Source of the DNA: Streptomyces sp. NBC_01244
GTDB lineage: Bacteria > Actinomycetota > Actinomycetes > Streptomycetales > Streptomycetaceae
DNA length: 64,000 nucleotides
Reading direction: 5' to 3'
Assembly (NCBI RefSeq): GCF_035987325.1
Contig: NZ_CP108490.1
Location: 62,001 to 126,000 of the forward strand
A model generated the notes under the pieces. That model searched no databases. It worked only from the letters and a program-made list of their open reading frames with translations, and was not told the origin of the DNA. This document shows positions 8,893 through 16,220 of this stretch, piece after piece (the first letter of the stretch is position 1; every line of letters starts with the position of its first letter). A program made the translations under genes and the position numbers.

Positions 8893-8952
8893 AGGTAGAA
8901 TAGTAAATGTCGGAACGGGGAGGGCAAACCCCGGGCCGGACACCACGGACCA
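8873..8952 (+). promoter_or_regulatory. repeated promoter + structured leader, copy 3
   Basis: -35 TTGACT (8873-8878), 17-bp spacer, -10 TAGAAT (8896-8901), leader from 8909. It heads the unit containing ardA. Confidence 0.85.
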
Positions 8953-8970
8953 CCGAGCCCAGGAGTCACC

Positions 8971-9240
8971 ATGGTCGCCGTCATGACCGAGGCCCCGCCC
9001 GTCCTCATCACCCCGCAGCCGGCCTGCGACCCGATCCAGTGCGACCGGTGCGGCGCACGCTCCGGCTTCCCGGACGACGGCGACGAGGGCGCCTGGGCCG
9101 CCCATGACCACGGCTGGCACGTCGCCACCTTCACCCGCGACTCCTGCAACTGCCCCCACCTGTGCGCCGACTGCGCGCACGACTGGTGCGGAGAGACCGA
9201 CGACAGCCCGCGCCTTATCGGAATGCGCGTCATCGGATAA
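8971..9240 (+). CDS. Cys-rich small protein, 89 aa
   Basis: ATG 8971 after CCAGGAG. Contains CDRCGARSGF and later CNCPHLCADCAHDWC; together with nearby His residues this could bind one or two zinc ions. No family recognised. It precedes ardA in the same unit, so a role in establishment or anti-defence is a reasonable but untested guess. Confidence 0.55.
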   Translation: MVAVMTEAPPVLITPQPACDPIQCDRCGARSGFPDDGDEGAWAAHDHGWHVATFTRDSCNCPHLCADCAHDWCGETDDSPRLIGMRVIG

Positions 9241-9315
9241 CCCCTCCCGGGCGGCCCCCACCGGGCCGCCCGGCCCCGCCCCGCACCGGCACGCAAAGGC
9301 AAGGACACGAACCCC

Positions 9316-9852
9316 ATGAACGCAATCTATGTCGCCTCTCTCTCCGACTACAACGCCGGACGACTCCATGGAAAGTGGATAAACATCGGCGATGACGCCG
9401 AGGCCGTATACGGAGAGATTACCGGCATTCTCGAAACGTCCCCGCAGGGAGATGCGGAAGAATACGCGATCCACAGCTTTGAGGGGTTCGGCGGTATCAA
9501 TATTGCCGAGACGGAGGAAATCGAAGACCTTATACTCATTGCCGAAGTGCTGGACAAATTTCCTTCCGATGTTGTCAAGCACATTTATGAAACGTGTGAC
9601 GCTGAACACCTTTCGGAAAAGTGTCAGGAAAAGTACATCCGGACAACTGAATTCAACGTCAGTCCCGAATCGGCCGTAGCTGAGTACGCGCTCGACTACC
9701 TCACCGACCACGGCACCGATGGGGTTCCGCAACTGTGGCTGGACCACATCGAGGCCGTCGCGGAGTCGCTCGCCGTCCACATGATCAACAGCGGCAGTGT
9801 GATCCCGCTCTATGCCGGAGCGGGCACCTATCACCTTGTGCGAGGAAACTGA
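9316..9852 (+). CDS. ardA: ArdA-type antirestriction protein
   Basis: 178 residues, close to the usual ArdA length. The N-terminal IYVASLSDYNAGRLHGKWI and the block AEEYAIHSFEGFGGINIAETEEIEDLI match the conserved ArdA pattern of acidic, DNA-mimicking proteins that inhibit type I restriction enzymes. The protein is strongly acidic. Codon use and G+C are clearly lower than the neighbours up to about position 9660, suggesting later acquisition. ArdA genes typically sit in plasmid leading regions and are made immediately on entry, which fits the surrounding repeated promoters. Confidence 0.85.
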   Translation: MNAIYVASLSDYNAGRLHGKWINIGDDAEAVYGEITGILETSPQGDAEEYAIHSFEGFGGINIAETEEIEDLILIAEVLDKFPSDVVKHIYETCDAEHLSEKCQEKYIRTTEFNVSPESAVAEYALDYLTDHGTDGVPQLWLDHIEAVAESLAVHMINSGSVIPLYAGAGTYHLVRGN

Positions 9853-9853
9853 A

Positions 9854-10323
9854 ATGACATACGGAACCCCTCACCCGCTGCACCTTTACCGTGCCCACGT
9901 GCCCGACGCCGAATACGCCGAGCACCTGCGGAAACTCGCCGACGCGGCATTCGCGGAACGGGCAGCCGAGCAGAAGAGCCTGCGTGCCGTCCTCCGCGCC
10001 GACGGCGACGTGTACGGCATAGGCCCGCTCGCACTCGCCCAGGAGAAGGCCAGGAGAAGGCCAGGATATGGCGCAAGGTCCGCGCGAGGGCCGCAGGACA
10101 CCCGGAAATGGAAGGCCAGGCCGCAGGAGCCGTATTCACACCGACCGACGACAAGTTGATAGAAGAGGTCCGCAGGATGCGCGCGGAACTTCGCAACCAC
10201 GAGGAATACGGAACCGAGTACGAAGAATGGGAAGCAGCCCGCCTATTTCTCTCCCTCACCGCGTTTCTCGATTCCCCGGAAGAAAGCGCCGGGCGAGTTG
10301 ACACCCACGCGAATGTTAGGTAG
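9854..10323 (+). pseudogene. small gene disrupted by an 11-bp tandem duplication
   Basis: ATG 9854 follows the ardA stop by two bases. The frame reads a sensible protein (YRAHVPDAEYAEHLRKLADAAF...GPLALAQEKAR) up to ~10050. It then runs into Arg/Pro-rich shadow sequence and stops at 10159. A second frame continues with ARIWRKVRARAAGHPEMEGQ...LFLSLTAFLDSPEESAG to the TAG at 10321-10323. Removing one of the two copies of GGAGAAGGCCA (10042-10063) joins both into one ~150-residue protein. Either a pseudogene or a reversible on/off switch; the stop coincides with the next -10 box. Confidence 0.75.
10042..10063. repeat. 11-bp tandem duplication causing the frameshift
   Basis: GGAGAAGGCCA at 10042-10052 and again at 10053-10063. 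Eleven is not a multiple of three, so gain or loss of one unit toggles the reading frame. Confidence 0.85.
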
Positions 10324-10376
10324 ATTAGTACTTGTCGGAACGGGGAGGGCAAACCCCGGGCCGGACACCGCGAACC
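10298..10376 (+). promoter_or_regulatory. repeated promoter + structured leader, copy 4
   Basis: -35 TTGACA (10298-10303), 17-bp spacer, -10 TAGATT (10321-10326), leader from 10334. The first three bases of the -10 are also the stop codon of the upstream frame. Confidence 0.85.
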
Positions 10377-10393
10377 GAACCGAGGAGACGCAC

Positions 10394-10684
10394 ATGCCCA
10401 CCGTGATGCTGACCGCCGCCGACCAGCTCGACACGATCCGCGAACTGGCCCACGAGCTGTACGCCGGACGCGCCGAGACCGTCGACCGGGCCGGGTTCGG
10501 GTACTACCGGGCCGACGAGTACGCCTACGGGTCCGAGTTCTGCGCCCCCACCCGGGTGGCCCTGGACAGCATCGCGGCGACCAAGCTGCGCCATGAACTC
10601 GCCCTCCACGTCGCCGAGTACGCCGAGGACCCCGAGGCGGACCCCGACCAGGTCATGGACCAGGGCGAGACGGTCCGCCTGTAG
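10394..10684 (+). CDS. hypothetical protein, 96 aa
   Basis: ATG 10394 after CGAGGAG. Helix-rich, acidic protein (LDTIRELAHELYAGRAETVDRAG, ATKLRHELALHVAEYAEDPEADPDQVMDQ). No family recognised. First gene of the unit behind promoter copy 4; its acidity (many Asp/Glu) resembles, without proving, DNA-mimic anti-defence proteins. Confidence 0.5.
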   Translation: MPTVMLTAADQLDTIRELAHELYAGRAETVDRAGFGYYRADEYAYGSEFCAPTRVALDSIAATKLRHELALHVAEYAEDPEADPDQVMDQGETVRL

Positions 10685-10787
10685 CCCTCCCGCTCCCCGC
10701 GCCCGCCACGGGCGCGGGGAGCCCCTCCACCGGCCAGGGGACCCCGGCCGGCCTCCAGGCCCGACCGCGACCCAGAACGGACCCCCA

Positions 10788-10976
10788 GTGCCCAGCCAGA
10801 GCCCCGCAGACCCGCAGGCGGACCTGCTCGCCCGCGCCGCCGCAGGCGACCGCGCCGCCCAGGCCCGGTTCACCGCCGCCCGCACCGCCCGCGTACAGGC
10901 CCGCGAGTCCTTCACCGCCAGCGGCCGCGCCGCCGCCCGCCGGATGCTCCGCCCCGAGGGAGTGACCGCACGATGA
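10788..10976 (+). CDS. small helical protein, 62 aa
   Basis: GTG 10788; nearly all Ala/Arg/Gln-rich helix (DPQADLLARAAAGDRAAQARFTAARTARVQARESFTASGRAAARRML). The stop overlaps the next start (ATGA at 10973), supporting real translation. No family recognised. Confidence 0.45.
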   Translation: MPSQSPADPQADLLARAAAGDRAAQARFTAARTARVQARESFTASGRAAARRMLRPEGVTAR

Positions 10977-11443
10977 CCACCACCGCCCCCACGCCGCCCA
11001 TGCCCGACCCGTACTCCGACCCCGCCGGGTATCTCGTCGCCCGCTGCTCCCAGCTCCATCAGGCCAACACGGAACTCGCCGGAGCCTTCCTCTACTCCGC
11101 CGCGCCCACCATTCGGGCCATCTGCCCCACGGCCGCGCGCGTGATCTTCGACCGCACCGCCAACGACGCCGACCCCCGTCAGCCGGTCACCTTCCTGCGC
11201 ATCGAGGACGCGTACGGTTCGGAACTCGCCACCCGCGAGGACGCCGACACCCTCAACCAGCAGGACCAAGCACTACTGCGCCAGGCCCTCGGCGAGGCCT
11301 ACGCCGCCGTACTCCACTGGAACGCCGGAGCCACCCCCGGGCCCCGCCCGTGGAGCGTGGAGAGCACCTACGGCTTCCAGGACGGGGCCGCGCCGCCGTT
11401 CCTGAGCACCGTCACCCTTCCCCCGGCCCGGCCCGCGAGTTGA
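10973..11443 (+). CDS. hypothetical protein, 156 aa
   Basis: ATG 10973 overlaps the preceding stop. After a Pro-rich start the protein has a regular domain (LVARCSQLHQANTELAGAFLYSAAPTIRAICPTAARVIFD, VTFLRIEDAYGSELA, LNQQDQALLRQALGEAYAAVLHW). No family recognised. Its TGA stop (11441-11443) lies inside the -35 box of promoter copy 5, so the next unit is packed directly against it. Confidence 0.5.
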   Translation: MTTTAPTPPMPDPYSDPAGYLVARCSQLHQANTELAGAFLYSAAPTIRAICPTAARVIFDRTANDADPRQPVTFLRIEDAYGSELATREDADTLNQQDQALLRQALGEAYAAVLHWNAGATPGPRPWSVESTYGFQDGAAPPFLSTVTLPPARPAS

Positions 11444-11518
11444 CGCACTCCACCGAGCGAAGTAGACTAGTCAATGTCGGAACGGGGAGGGCAAGCCCCG
11501 AGCCGGACACCACGAACC
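11440..11518 (+). promoter_or_regulatory. repeated promoter + structured leader, copy 5
   Basis: -35 TTGACG (11440-11445), 17-bp spacer, -10 TAGACT (11463-11468), leader from 11476 with CGGGG/CCCCG arms and loop AGGGCAAG. Confidence 0.85.
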
Positions 11519-11540
11519 ATCGAGACGAGGAACCGTTCCC

Positions 11541-12023
11541 ATGGGATACACCCACTCCTTCGCCTACACGCCCCAGGCCGAGACCTTCCGCAGCAACTGG
11601 CTCCAGCTGCGCCTGGACGCGGCGGCCGTCGTGGACTTCGCCAAGAAGTCGGGCGTGGCGCTGGCCGGGCCGGACGGCACCGGCGCCCCGGTGATCAGCG
11701 AAGACCTGATCGCCTTCAACGGACGCGGTGACGGCGCCTGCGAACACTTCCGCCTGGAGCTCACCCCCCGCCGCCTCTCGCAGTCCGGCCCGTTCGTCTG
11801 GAGCTTCACCAAAACCGCAGGCCTCCCCTACGACATGGCCGTCACCGCCGTGCTCCTGCGCGCACACACCCTGATGCCCGAGGTCTTCGCCATCAACAGC
11901 AACGGCGACTGGAACGAGGACTGGCAAGAGGCCCGCGCCATCCACCAGGCCCTTTTCGGCGACCCGGGTACCGCCGACCCGCTCACGGACACCACCGTCG
12001 GACCCGCAGCCGTCCGCAGCTGA
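11541..12023 (+). CDS. MGYTH-type hypothetical protein, 160 aa
   Basis: ATG 11541 after GAGGAACCGTTCCC. It opens with MGYTHSFAY and has a later EHFRLELT...FVWSFTKTAGLPYDMAVTAVLL; I recall similar MGYTHY-starting proteins from phage and plasmid genomes, with unknown function. It is a single compact domain without a signal or membrane segment. It heads the unit behind promoter copy 5. Confidence 0.55.
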   Translation: MGYTHSFAYTPQAETFRSNWLQLRLDAAAVVDFAKKSGVALAGPDGTGAPVISEDLIAFNGRGDGACEHFRLELTPRRLSQSGPFVWSFTKTAGLPYDMAVTAVLLRAHTLMPEVFAINSNGDWNEDWQEARAIHQALFGDPGTADPLTDTTVGPAAVRS

Positions 12024-12244
12024 CCCATCGCCCGTCCGGGGTCCGCGCCCGCAGCCGCGCGGACCCCGGACGGTGGCCGGCCCCAGCGCGCCGACTCCAG
12101 CGACCACACCACCGCCCGGCGGCCGGCCGTTCGCGTCCAGGCCGTTCGGCGACGGCACCGCCGCCCCGACGCGGCCCGGCACGCACCTTCAATCCCTTCG
12201 CCCCGCCCGCCGACAAGGGCCCTTACGGCAACCCCGAGGTCTTC

Positions 12245-12769
12245 ATGAGCATCACCATGTCCGAAGCGAGCGCCACCACCCTCCGTATGGCGGTCGAGTC
12301 CGCGAAGGCCGCCGCGGCGGCAACCGCCCACACCGCGGCCATGATCATGATCGAGGCGGGCGGCGGCCAGGGCAGCATCCACTGCGCGTGGAGGGGCGAA
12401 GGCCCCGACGCACTGTGCCTGATCACCGCCACCTCCTTCAGCGGCCACGTCATCGCCGGGTCGCACGGCGACCGCGTCCAGATCACCCTTCCCGGCCTCA
12501 CCCCGGCCGCGTACGAGCAGATGCGCACCTGGTCCCAGGACCGCAACGAGTGCCATCACGAGCACGACTGCGACTGCCTGACGGACCCGTGGCCCACGCT
12601 CGCCACCCTCTCCGGGGACGACGAAGAGCACGACATCGACTACCGCGACGACCCCGAGTACGCGCGCGGGAGCGCCCGCCTGGCGTTCGGGCGCGTCACA
12701 GTCAAGCTCGACGACGAGCCCGTGACCGTGGCGGACACCCTGATCCGAATCTCCCGCCACCACGCCTGA
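12245..12769 (+). CDS. hypothetical acidic protein, 174 aa
   Basis: ATG 12245 follows CCCCGAGGTCTTC (weak ribosome site) 221 bases after the previous gene. N-terminal Ala-rich helix, then a beta-rich domain with a Cys/His cluster (NECHHEHDCDCLTDPW) and an acidic stretch (SGDDEEHDIDYRDDPEYA). No family recognised. No new promoter copy lies between it and the MGYTH gene, so they are probably co-transcribed. Confidence 0.5.
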   Translation: MSITMSEASATTLRMAVESAKAAAAATAHTAAMIMIEAGGGQGSIHCAWRGEGPDALCLITATSFSGHVIAGSHGDRVQITLPGLTPAAYEQMRTWSQDRNECHHEHDCDCLTDPWPTLATLSGDDEEHDIDYRDDPEYARGSARLAFGRVTVKLDDEPVTVADTLIRISRHHA

Positions 12770-12823
12770 TACGGCCAGGAGGCCGACCGGCCCGCCGTCC
12801 ACCTGCTAAAGCGGGATGGGGAG

Positions 12824-12901
12824 TTGACACCCACCCCCCATAGGGTAGACTAGTCCATGTCGGAACAGGGAGGGCAAGCCCTGGGTCGGCCACCGCGAAC
12901 C
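12824..12901 (+). promoter_or_regulatory. repeated promoter + structured leader, copy 6 (compensatory variant)
   Basis: -35 TTGACA (12824-12829), 16-bp spacer, -10 TAGACT (12846-12851). The leader stem reads CAGGG/CCCTG instead of CGGGG/CCCCG: both sides changed together, keeping the pair. This is direct evidence that the stem matters. Confidence 0.85.
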
Positions 12902-12923
12902 AGTGCCGCAACGAGGAGCACCA

Positions 12924-13334
12924 ATGGCCAGGACCACCGATCGAGCCGCCCGCGACCGCAAGTTCTTCGAGGACCGCCTGAAGACCGCCGCCGAGGCCGG
13001 CCGCAAGGACGCCCATCGTTACGCGAACGACTGGTGGGACCGCCTGCACGAGGAGCGGCTGAGCGCGGAGAACGTCCGGATGGACGGCTTCTTCGAGCAC
13101 ATCACCGGCTACCAGTTCCAGATCCAGTTGTGGACCGACCTCATAGAGGCCCTGGCCGTCAGCCGGGATGCCGTCGCGACGTGGCATGAGCAGATGGCGA
13201 AGGCCGAGGGGAACTCCACCCCGACCGGAGGGACGATGGGCAACCCCGTCGCCGACGCCCGGCGGCACCTTTGGCGCGACGCGAACGGGAAGTTCGCCCA
13301 CTACGCCGCCGACCTCTTCCGCCGCGTCAGCTGA
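12924..13334 (+). CDS. hypothetical helical protein, 136 aa
   Basis: ATG 12924 after GAGGAGCACCA. Mostly charged helix (RKFFEDRLKTAAEAGRKDAHRYANDWWDRLHEERL, FQIQLWTDLIEALAVSRDAVATWHEQMAKAE), with a C-terminal HLWRDANGKFAHYAADLFRR. No family recognised. Sole gene of its unit. Confidence 0.5.
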   Translation: MARTTDRAARDRKFFEDRLKTAAEAGRKDAHRYANDWWDRLHEERLSAENVRMDGFFEHITGYQFQIQLWTDLIEALAVSRDAVATWHEQMAKAEGNSTPTGGTMGNPVADARRHLWRDANGKFAHYAADLFRRVS

Positions 13335-13376
13335 CCCACTCCGCCCCCGGGTCCGGCAGGCGGTTCCCGTCGGACC

Positions 13377-13400
13377 CGGGCGGGGTTGACACCCCGCCCG
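13377..13400. terminator. 9-bp perfect hairpin with TTGACA as loop
   Basis: CGGGCGGGG / CCCCGCCCG arms pair perfectly around exactly TTGACA, the -35 of promoter copy 7. As at 8856-8892, a terminator-like hairpin presents the -35 hexamer in its loop. Confidence 0.65.
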
Positions 13401-13463
13401 CATGAAGTAGAATAGTAAATGTCGGAACGGGGAGGGCAGGCCCCGGGTCGGACACCGCGAACC
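13386..13463 (+). promoter_or_regulatory. repeated promoter + structured leader, copy 7
   Basis: -35 TTGACA (13386-13391), 16-bp spacer, -10 TAGAAT (13408-13413), leader from 13421; stem CGGGG/CCCCG, loop AGGGCAGG. Confidence 0.85.
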
Positions 13464-13483
13464 ACCGAGCGAGACGAGGGAAC

Positions 13484-13768
13484 ATGTCCACCGCCACCGC
13501 AGCCCGCCCCACCGTCGGACCGCGCATCCTCCAGACCTCCAGCGAGAGCGTCTACGCCGAGCCGAGCGAGACCCACGTCCGCAACATCGGCGGGACCTTC
13601 TACCGCTTCCACCGGTGGGAGTACCGCTCCGGCGACACCTTCGTCGACGTGTCCGTCCCCGACGAGGCCACCCTCGCGATGATCGACATCTTCCCCGACT
13701 TCGCCGACATGCCCGCGCACTTCGGATGGACCCTCAAGCGCCAGTTCGCGAGCTACATGTTCGACTGA
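13484..13768 (+). CDS. hypothetical protein, 94 aa
   Basis: ATG 13484 after GACGAGGGAAC. One small aromatic-rich domain (GGTFYRFHRWEYRSGDTFVDVSVPDEATLAMIDIFPDFADMP, ending LKRQFASYMFD). No family recognised. First gene behind promoter copy 7. Confidence 0.55.
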   Translation: MSTATAARPTVGPRILQTSSESVYAEPSETHVRNIGGTFYRFHRWEYRSGDTFVDVSVPDEATLAMIDIFPDFADMPAHFGWTLKRQFASYMFD

Positions 13769-13878
13769 CCCGCCCGCCGGGGCCGCGCCACCGCAGCCCC
13801 GGCCCGAAGGCCCCCGCACGGCACGCGGCCGGGCCCGCCCGCACGCCCAAGCCGGCCAGCACACCGCAGCGAGGAACG

Positions 13879-14334
13879 ATGCCCACACCCACCGACCCCC
13901 ACGACGGCGAACACCCCGCGCCCCCGCCCGCGTACCCGAAGAGCGCCGCGCAGCTCACCGCCACCGACTTCACCCACTGCCGCATCGGCATTGAACACCG
14001 GCCCGCCCGGTCCGCCTACTACTGGCGACTTGAGCTCTTCACCGGCGAGGCCGGCCACTCGTTCACCAAGACGACCCGCGCGCGGATCTCCGAGCACACC
14101 GACCCCCTCCCCGTCGCACACGACGAACTGGCCGCACTCGGCCTGGAGATCGACCCCTCCCACGAACGCGGCCCGCTCAGCACCTACCGCGTACGCCCCG
14201 CCGCCAAGGGCCCGGCAGGAAGGCCCCGCCCCGCGCCAGGCACCAGGGAGGCTCCGCGCCCATCGGCCCCGGGCGCCGAGATCCGCCCGCCCGCGCACGC
14301 CGGGGAGGTTGACACCCACACCCCGGTTGAGTAG
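13879..14334 (+). CDS. hypothetical protein, 151 aa
   Basis: ATG 13879 after GAGGAAC. The folded part is residues ~25-110 (ATDFTHCRIGIEHRPARSAYYWRLELFTGEAGHSFTKTT, ELAALGLEIDP). The last ~45 residues are Pro/Arg-rich and read through the -35 of promoter copy 8. The TAG stop (14332-14334) is the start of that promoter's -10. No family recognised. Confidence 0.5.
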   Translation: MPTPTDPHDGEHPAPPPAYPKSAAQLTATDFTHCRIGIEHRPARSAYYWRLELFTGEAGHSFTKTTRARISEHTDPLPVAHDELAALGLEIDPSHERGPLSTYRVRPAAKGPAGRPRPAPGTREAPRPSAPGAEIRPPAHAGEVDTHTPVE

Positions 14335-14388
14335 AATAGTAAATGTCGAGAAGGGGAGGGCAAGCCCCGGACCGGCCGCCACAGAACC
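14309..14388 (+). promoter_or_regulatory. repeated promoter + structured leader, copy 8 (ssb promoter)
   Basis: -35 TTGACA (14309-14314), 17-bp spacer, -10 TAGAAT (14332-14337). The leader starts GTCGAG at 14345, diverged just before the stem, but keeps GGGG/CCCC and loop AGGGCAAG. Confidence 0.8.
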
Positions 14389-14408
14389 ACACACGAGGAG
14401 ACACTCCC

Positions 14409-14885
14409 ATGGCAGGCGAGACCACCATCACCCTGATCGGCAACCTGGTCGACGACCCGGAGCTGCGCTTCACCCCCAACGGGGCCGGAGTCGCCAAGTT
14501 CCGTGTCGCCTCCACCCCCCGCGTCTTCAACAAGACCACCAACGAGTGGACGGACGGCGAAAGCCTCTTCCTGACCTGCTCCGTCTGGCGCCACGTCGCC
14601 GAGAACGTCGCCGAGTCCCTCACCAAGGGCATGCGTGTCATCGTCACCGGCCGACTGCGCCAGCGCACCTTCGAGACCAACGAGGGCGAGAAGCGCACCG
14701 TCTACGAACTCGACGTCGAGGAAGTCGGCCCGAGCCTGCGCAACGCGACCGCGAAGGTCGCCAAGGTCCAGCGCAACAACGACAACCAGCAGGGCGGCTG
14801 GGGCCAGCAGGCCCCGCAGCAGCGCACCGCGCCGACGGCCGACGCCTGGGCCGCCGCCCCCACCGACGAGAACCCTCCCTTCTAG
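14409..14885 (+). CDS. ssb: single-stranded DNA-binding protein
   Basis: 158 residues from ATG 14409, behind ACGAGGAG. Residues 1-110 are a standard OB-fold SSB ([75 protein letters not shown]). A Gln/Gly-rich linker follows, then the acidic tip DENPPF that recruits replication and repair partners. Plasmid-borne ssb genes in leading regions coat the incoming strand and dampen the SOS response. It has its own copy of the repeated promoter, which ties the repeat to the transfer process. Confidence 0.95.
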   Translation: MAGETTITLIGNLVDDPELRFTPNGAGVAKFRVASTPRVFNKTTNEWTDGESLFLTCSVWRHVAENVAESLTKGMRVIVTGRLRQRTFETNEGEKRTVYELDVEEVGPSLRNATAKVAKVQRNNDNQQGGWGQQAPQQRTAPTADAWAAAPTDENPPF

Positions 14886-15003
14886 CCCGTCCGCCGGTGC
14901 CGCGCCCGTACGGCGCGGCACCAGGCCCGCGGACCACGGGATCGCGACCGCCAGGGGCGAGGGCTGAACAGCCACCAGTCCCGCCGCTCGGCGACCGCAG
15001 CCC

Positions 15004-15022
15004 GGCCGGCATCGAGCCGGCC
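15004..15022. repeat. ATCGA-loop hairpin, copy C
   Basis: GGCCGGC-ATCGA-GCCGGCC: both arms differ from copies A and B in a way that preserves pairing, while the loop is unchanged. Preceded by GGCGACCGCAG. Confidence 0.65.
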
Positions 15023-15142
15023 CGGCTGCGCCCGCGCCGACAGACCGGAGCGGGCCGCGGCCGTACGCCCCGCCACCGCTCCCCCGGGCTGCGGCGCGCG
15101 GCCGCCCGGAGCTCACGGCCCCCGCCGCGCAGCCAGACCGCC

Positions 15143-15219
15143 CTGGGGGCGGCATCGAGCCGCCCCCAGCGCGCACACCCCCTCTGCATCGAGCCGCCCC
15201 CAGCGCGCACACCCCCTCT
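15143..15219. repeat. ATCGA-loop hairpin, copy D, with 34-bp tandem repeat
   Basis: CTGGGGGCGGC (15143-15153) and its complement (15159-15169) form an 11-bp perfect stem around ATCGA. The right half plus its CGCGCACACCCC tail is then duplicated: 15152-15185 equals 15186-15219. Confidence 0.75.
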
Positions 15220-15275
15220 GCCTCGCGCCGTCACCAAGGGTGCGGCGCCACCGAACCCCAGAACGAAGGCCCCAC

Positions 15276-15557
15276 GTGAAGAAGACCCCGGTCGGCATCC
15301 GGTTCACCACCGGCTGCGGACACTCCTGGAAACGCCCGCACGCCCGCTGGAGCGCCGCCGACCTCCGCGGAGCTGTGGCCGACTGCCGCGTCTGCGACGA
15401 GTACCTCCTGATCGTCATCCCCGACGACGTGCCCGCCGACCGGGTACCTGCCGACGTGCACTGCCCCCGCTTCCACCCCTACCTCGCCCAGCTGACCAAC
15501 GGCGACTGGCCCGCGGACGGCGCCGGCACCTTCGCCGCGGCGTTCGACGCGCACTGA
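15276..15557 (+). CDS. hypothetical Cys-containing protein, 93 aa
   Basis: GTG 15276 (VKKTPVGIRF). The sequence TTGCGHSWKRPHARW and DCRVCDEYLLIVIP give Cys-x-His and Cys-x2-Cys pairs ~30 residues apart, compatible with a zinc site. Acidic C-terminus. No family recognised; second gene of the ssb unit. Confidence 0.5.
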   Translation: MKKTPVGIRFTTGCGHSWKRPHARWSAADLRGAVADCRVCDEYLLIVIPDDVPADRVPADVHCPRFHPYLAQLTNGDWPADGAGTFAAAFDAH

Positions 15558-15601
15558 CCCTCCCCGGCCTCCGACCCGACTTGCCCACGGAGCAGCACCC
15601 G

Positions 15602-16084
15602 ATGAACCGCACCCCCGAAGCCCAGGCCACCGCCGCCTTCCTCGCCGAACTCCTCGGCCACGCGCCGGCCTGGCTGCCCCAGGTCGACAACTGGGAGCTC
15701 TTCCGTGAAGACGACGGCCGCTACTCCCTGAGCGGCGCCATCACCCCCGGCACCCGCCCGGTCGCCGACCTCCTGCGGGGTGCCGCGGACGCCAACGGCG
15801 GCTCGTACGAGGAAGGCCGCGCCTCCTTCGCCCGGTTCACCCTCGAAGGCCGCGACATCACGCTCTACCACCACGCACCCCCGGCCCACCGGCCGGCGCC
15901 CAGCTGCACGACCTGCGGGAGCTCCCTCACGGGCCCCTGCGTACCTCTCGTGTGGATCGGGACCGTGCCGCAGGCCATCTGCGTACCCTGCCGCGACCGG
16001 ATGCACCACGACTTCCTCACGGCGAACAAGCCGGAGGCCCTCGCGGTCCGGAAGGAGTTGACCACCCATCCCCACGTGAGGTAG
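15602..16084 (+). CDS. hypothetical protein with C-terminal zinc ribbon, 160 aa
   Basis: ATG 15602 after CACGGAGCAGCACCCG. An N-terminal helical part (AQATAAFLAELLGHAPAWLPQVDNWELF) and a beta-rich middle are followed by SCTTCGSSLTGPC...AICVPCRDRMHHDF, two Cys-x2-Cys pairs typical of a zinc ribbon. Its TAG stop (16082-16084) is part of the -10 of promoter copy 9. No family recognised. Confidence 0.55.
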   Translation: MNRTPEAQATAAFLAELLGHAPAWLPQVDNWELFREDDGRYSLSGAITPGTRPVADLLRGAADANGGSYEEGRASFARFTLEGRDITLYHHAPPAHRPAPSCTTCGSSLTGPCVPLVWIGTVPQAICVPCRDRMHHDFLTANKPEALAVRKELTTHPHVR

Positions 16085-16138
16085 ATTAGTACTTGTCGGA
16101 ACGGGGAGGGCAAGCCTCGGGCCGGACACCACACACCA
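16058..16138 (+). promoter_or_regulatory. repeated promoter + structured leader, copy 9
   Basis: -35 TTGACC (16058-16063), 18-bp spacer, -10 TAGATT (16082-16087), leader from 16095. One stem base is changed so that CGGGG pairs with CCTCG through a G-U wobble. Confidence 0.8.
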
Positions 16139-16220
16139 CCCGCACCACGAGAGCCGCTGCACCAGCAGCTCTCCCGCCCGCAACAGCGGCCCGGAGGTGC
16201 CCGTCAGGAAGGAAGTCGCC

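Larger units (their letters stand above)
14886..15275. other. gene-free spacer with ATCGA-loop hairpins
   Basis: 390 bases between ssb and the next gene. No convincing gene; holds hairpin copies C and D and a 34-bp tandem repeat (separate entries). Confidence 0.5.

Noticed and set aside
8908..8952. Conserved peptide MSERGGQTPGRTPR encoded by the repeated leader
   Set aside because: The start codon is ATG in some copies but TTG or ACG in others (4602, 8388, 16092, 17357), and the frames end at different places. The amino-acid similarity follows from DNA conservation of the leader.
13991..16084. A 697-codon open frame across the ssb region
   Set aside because: It overlaps ssb and others out of frame and is Arg/Pro-rich shadow sequence until ~15602, where a genuine gene uses the same frame.
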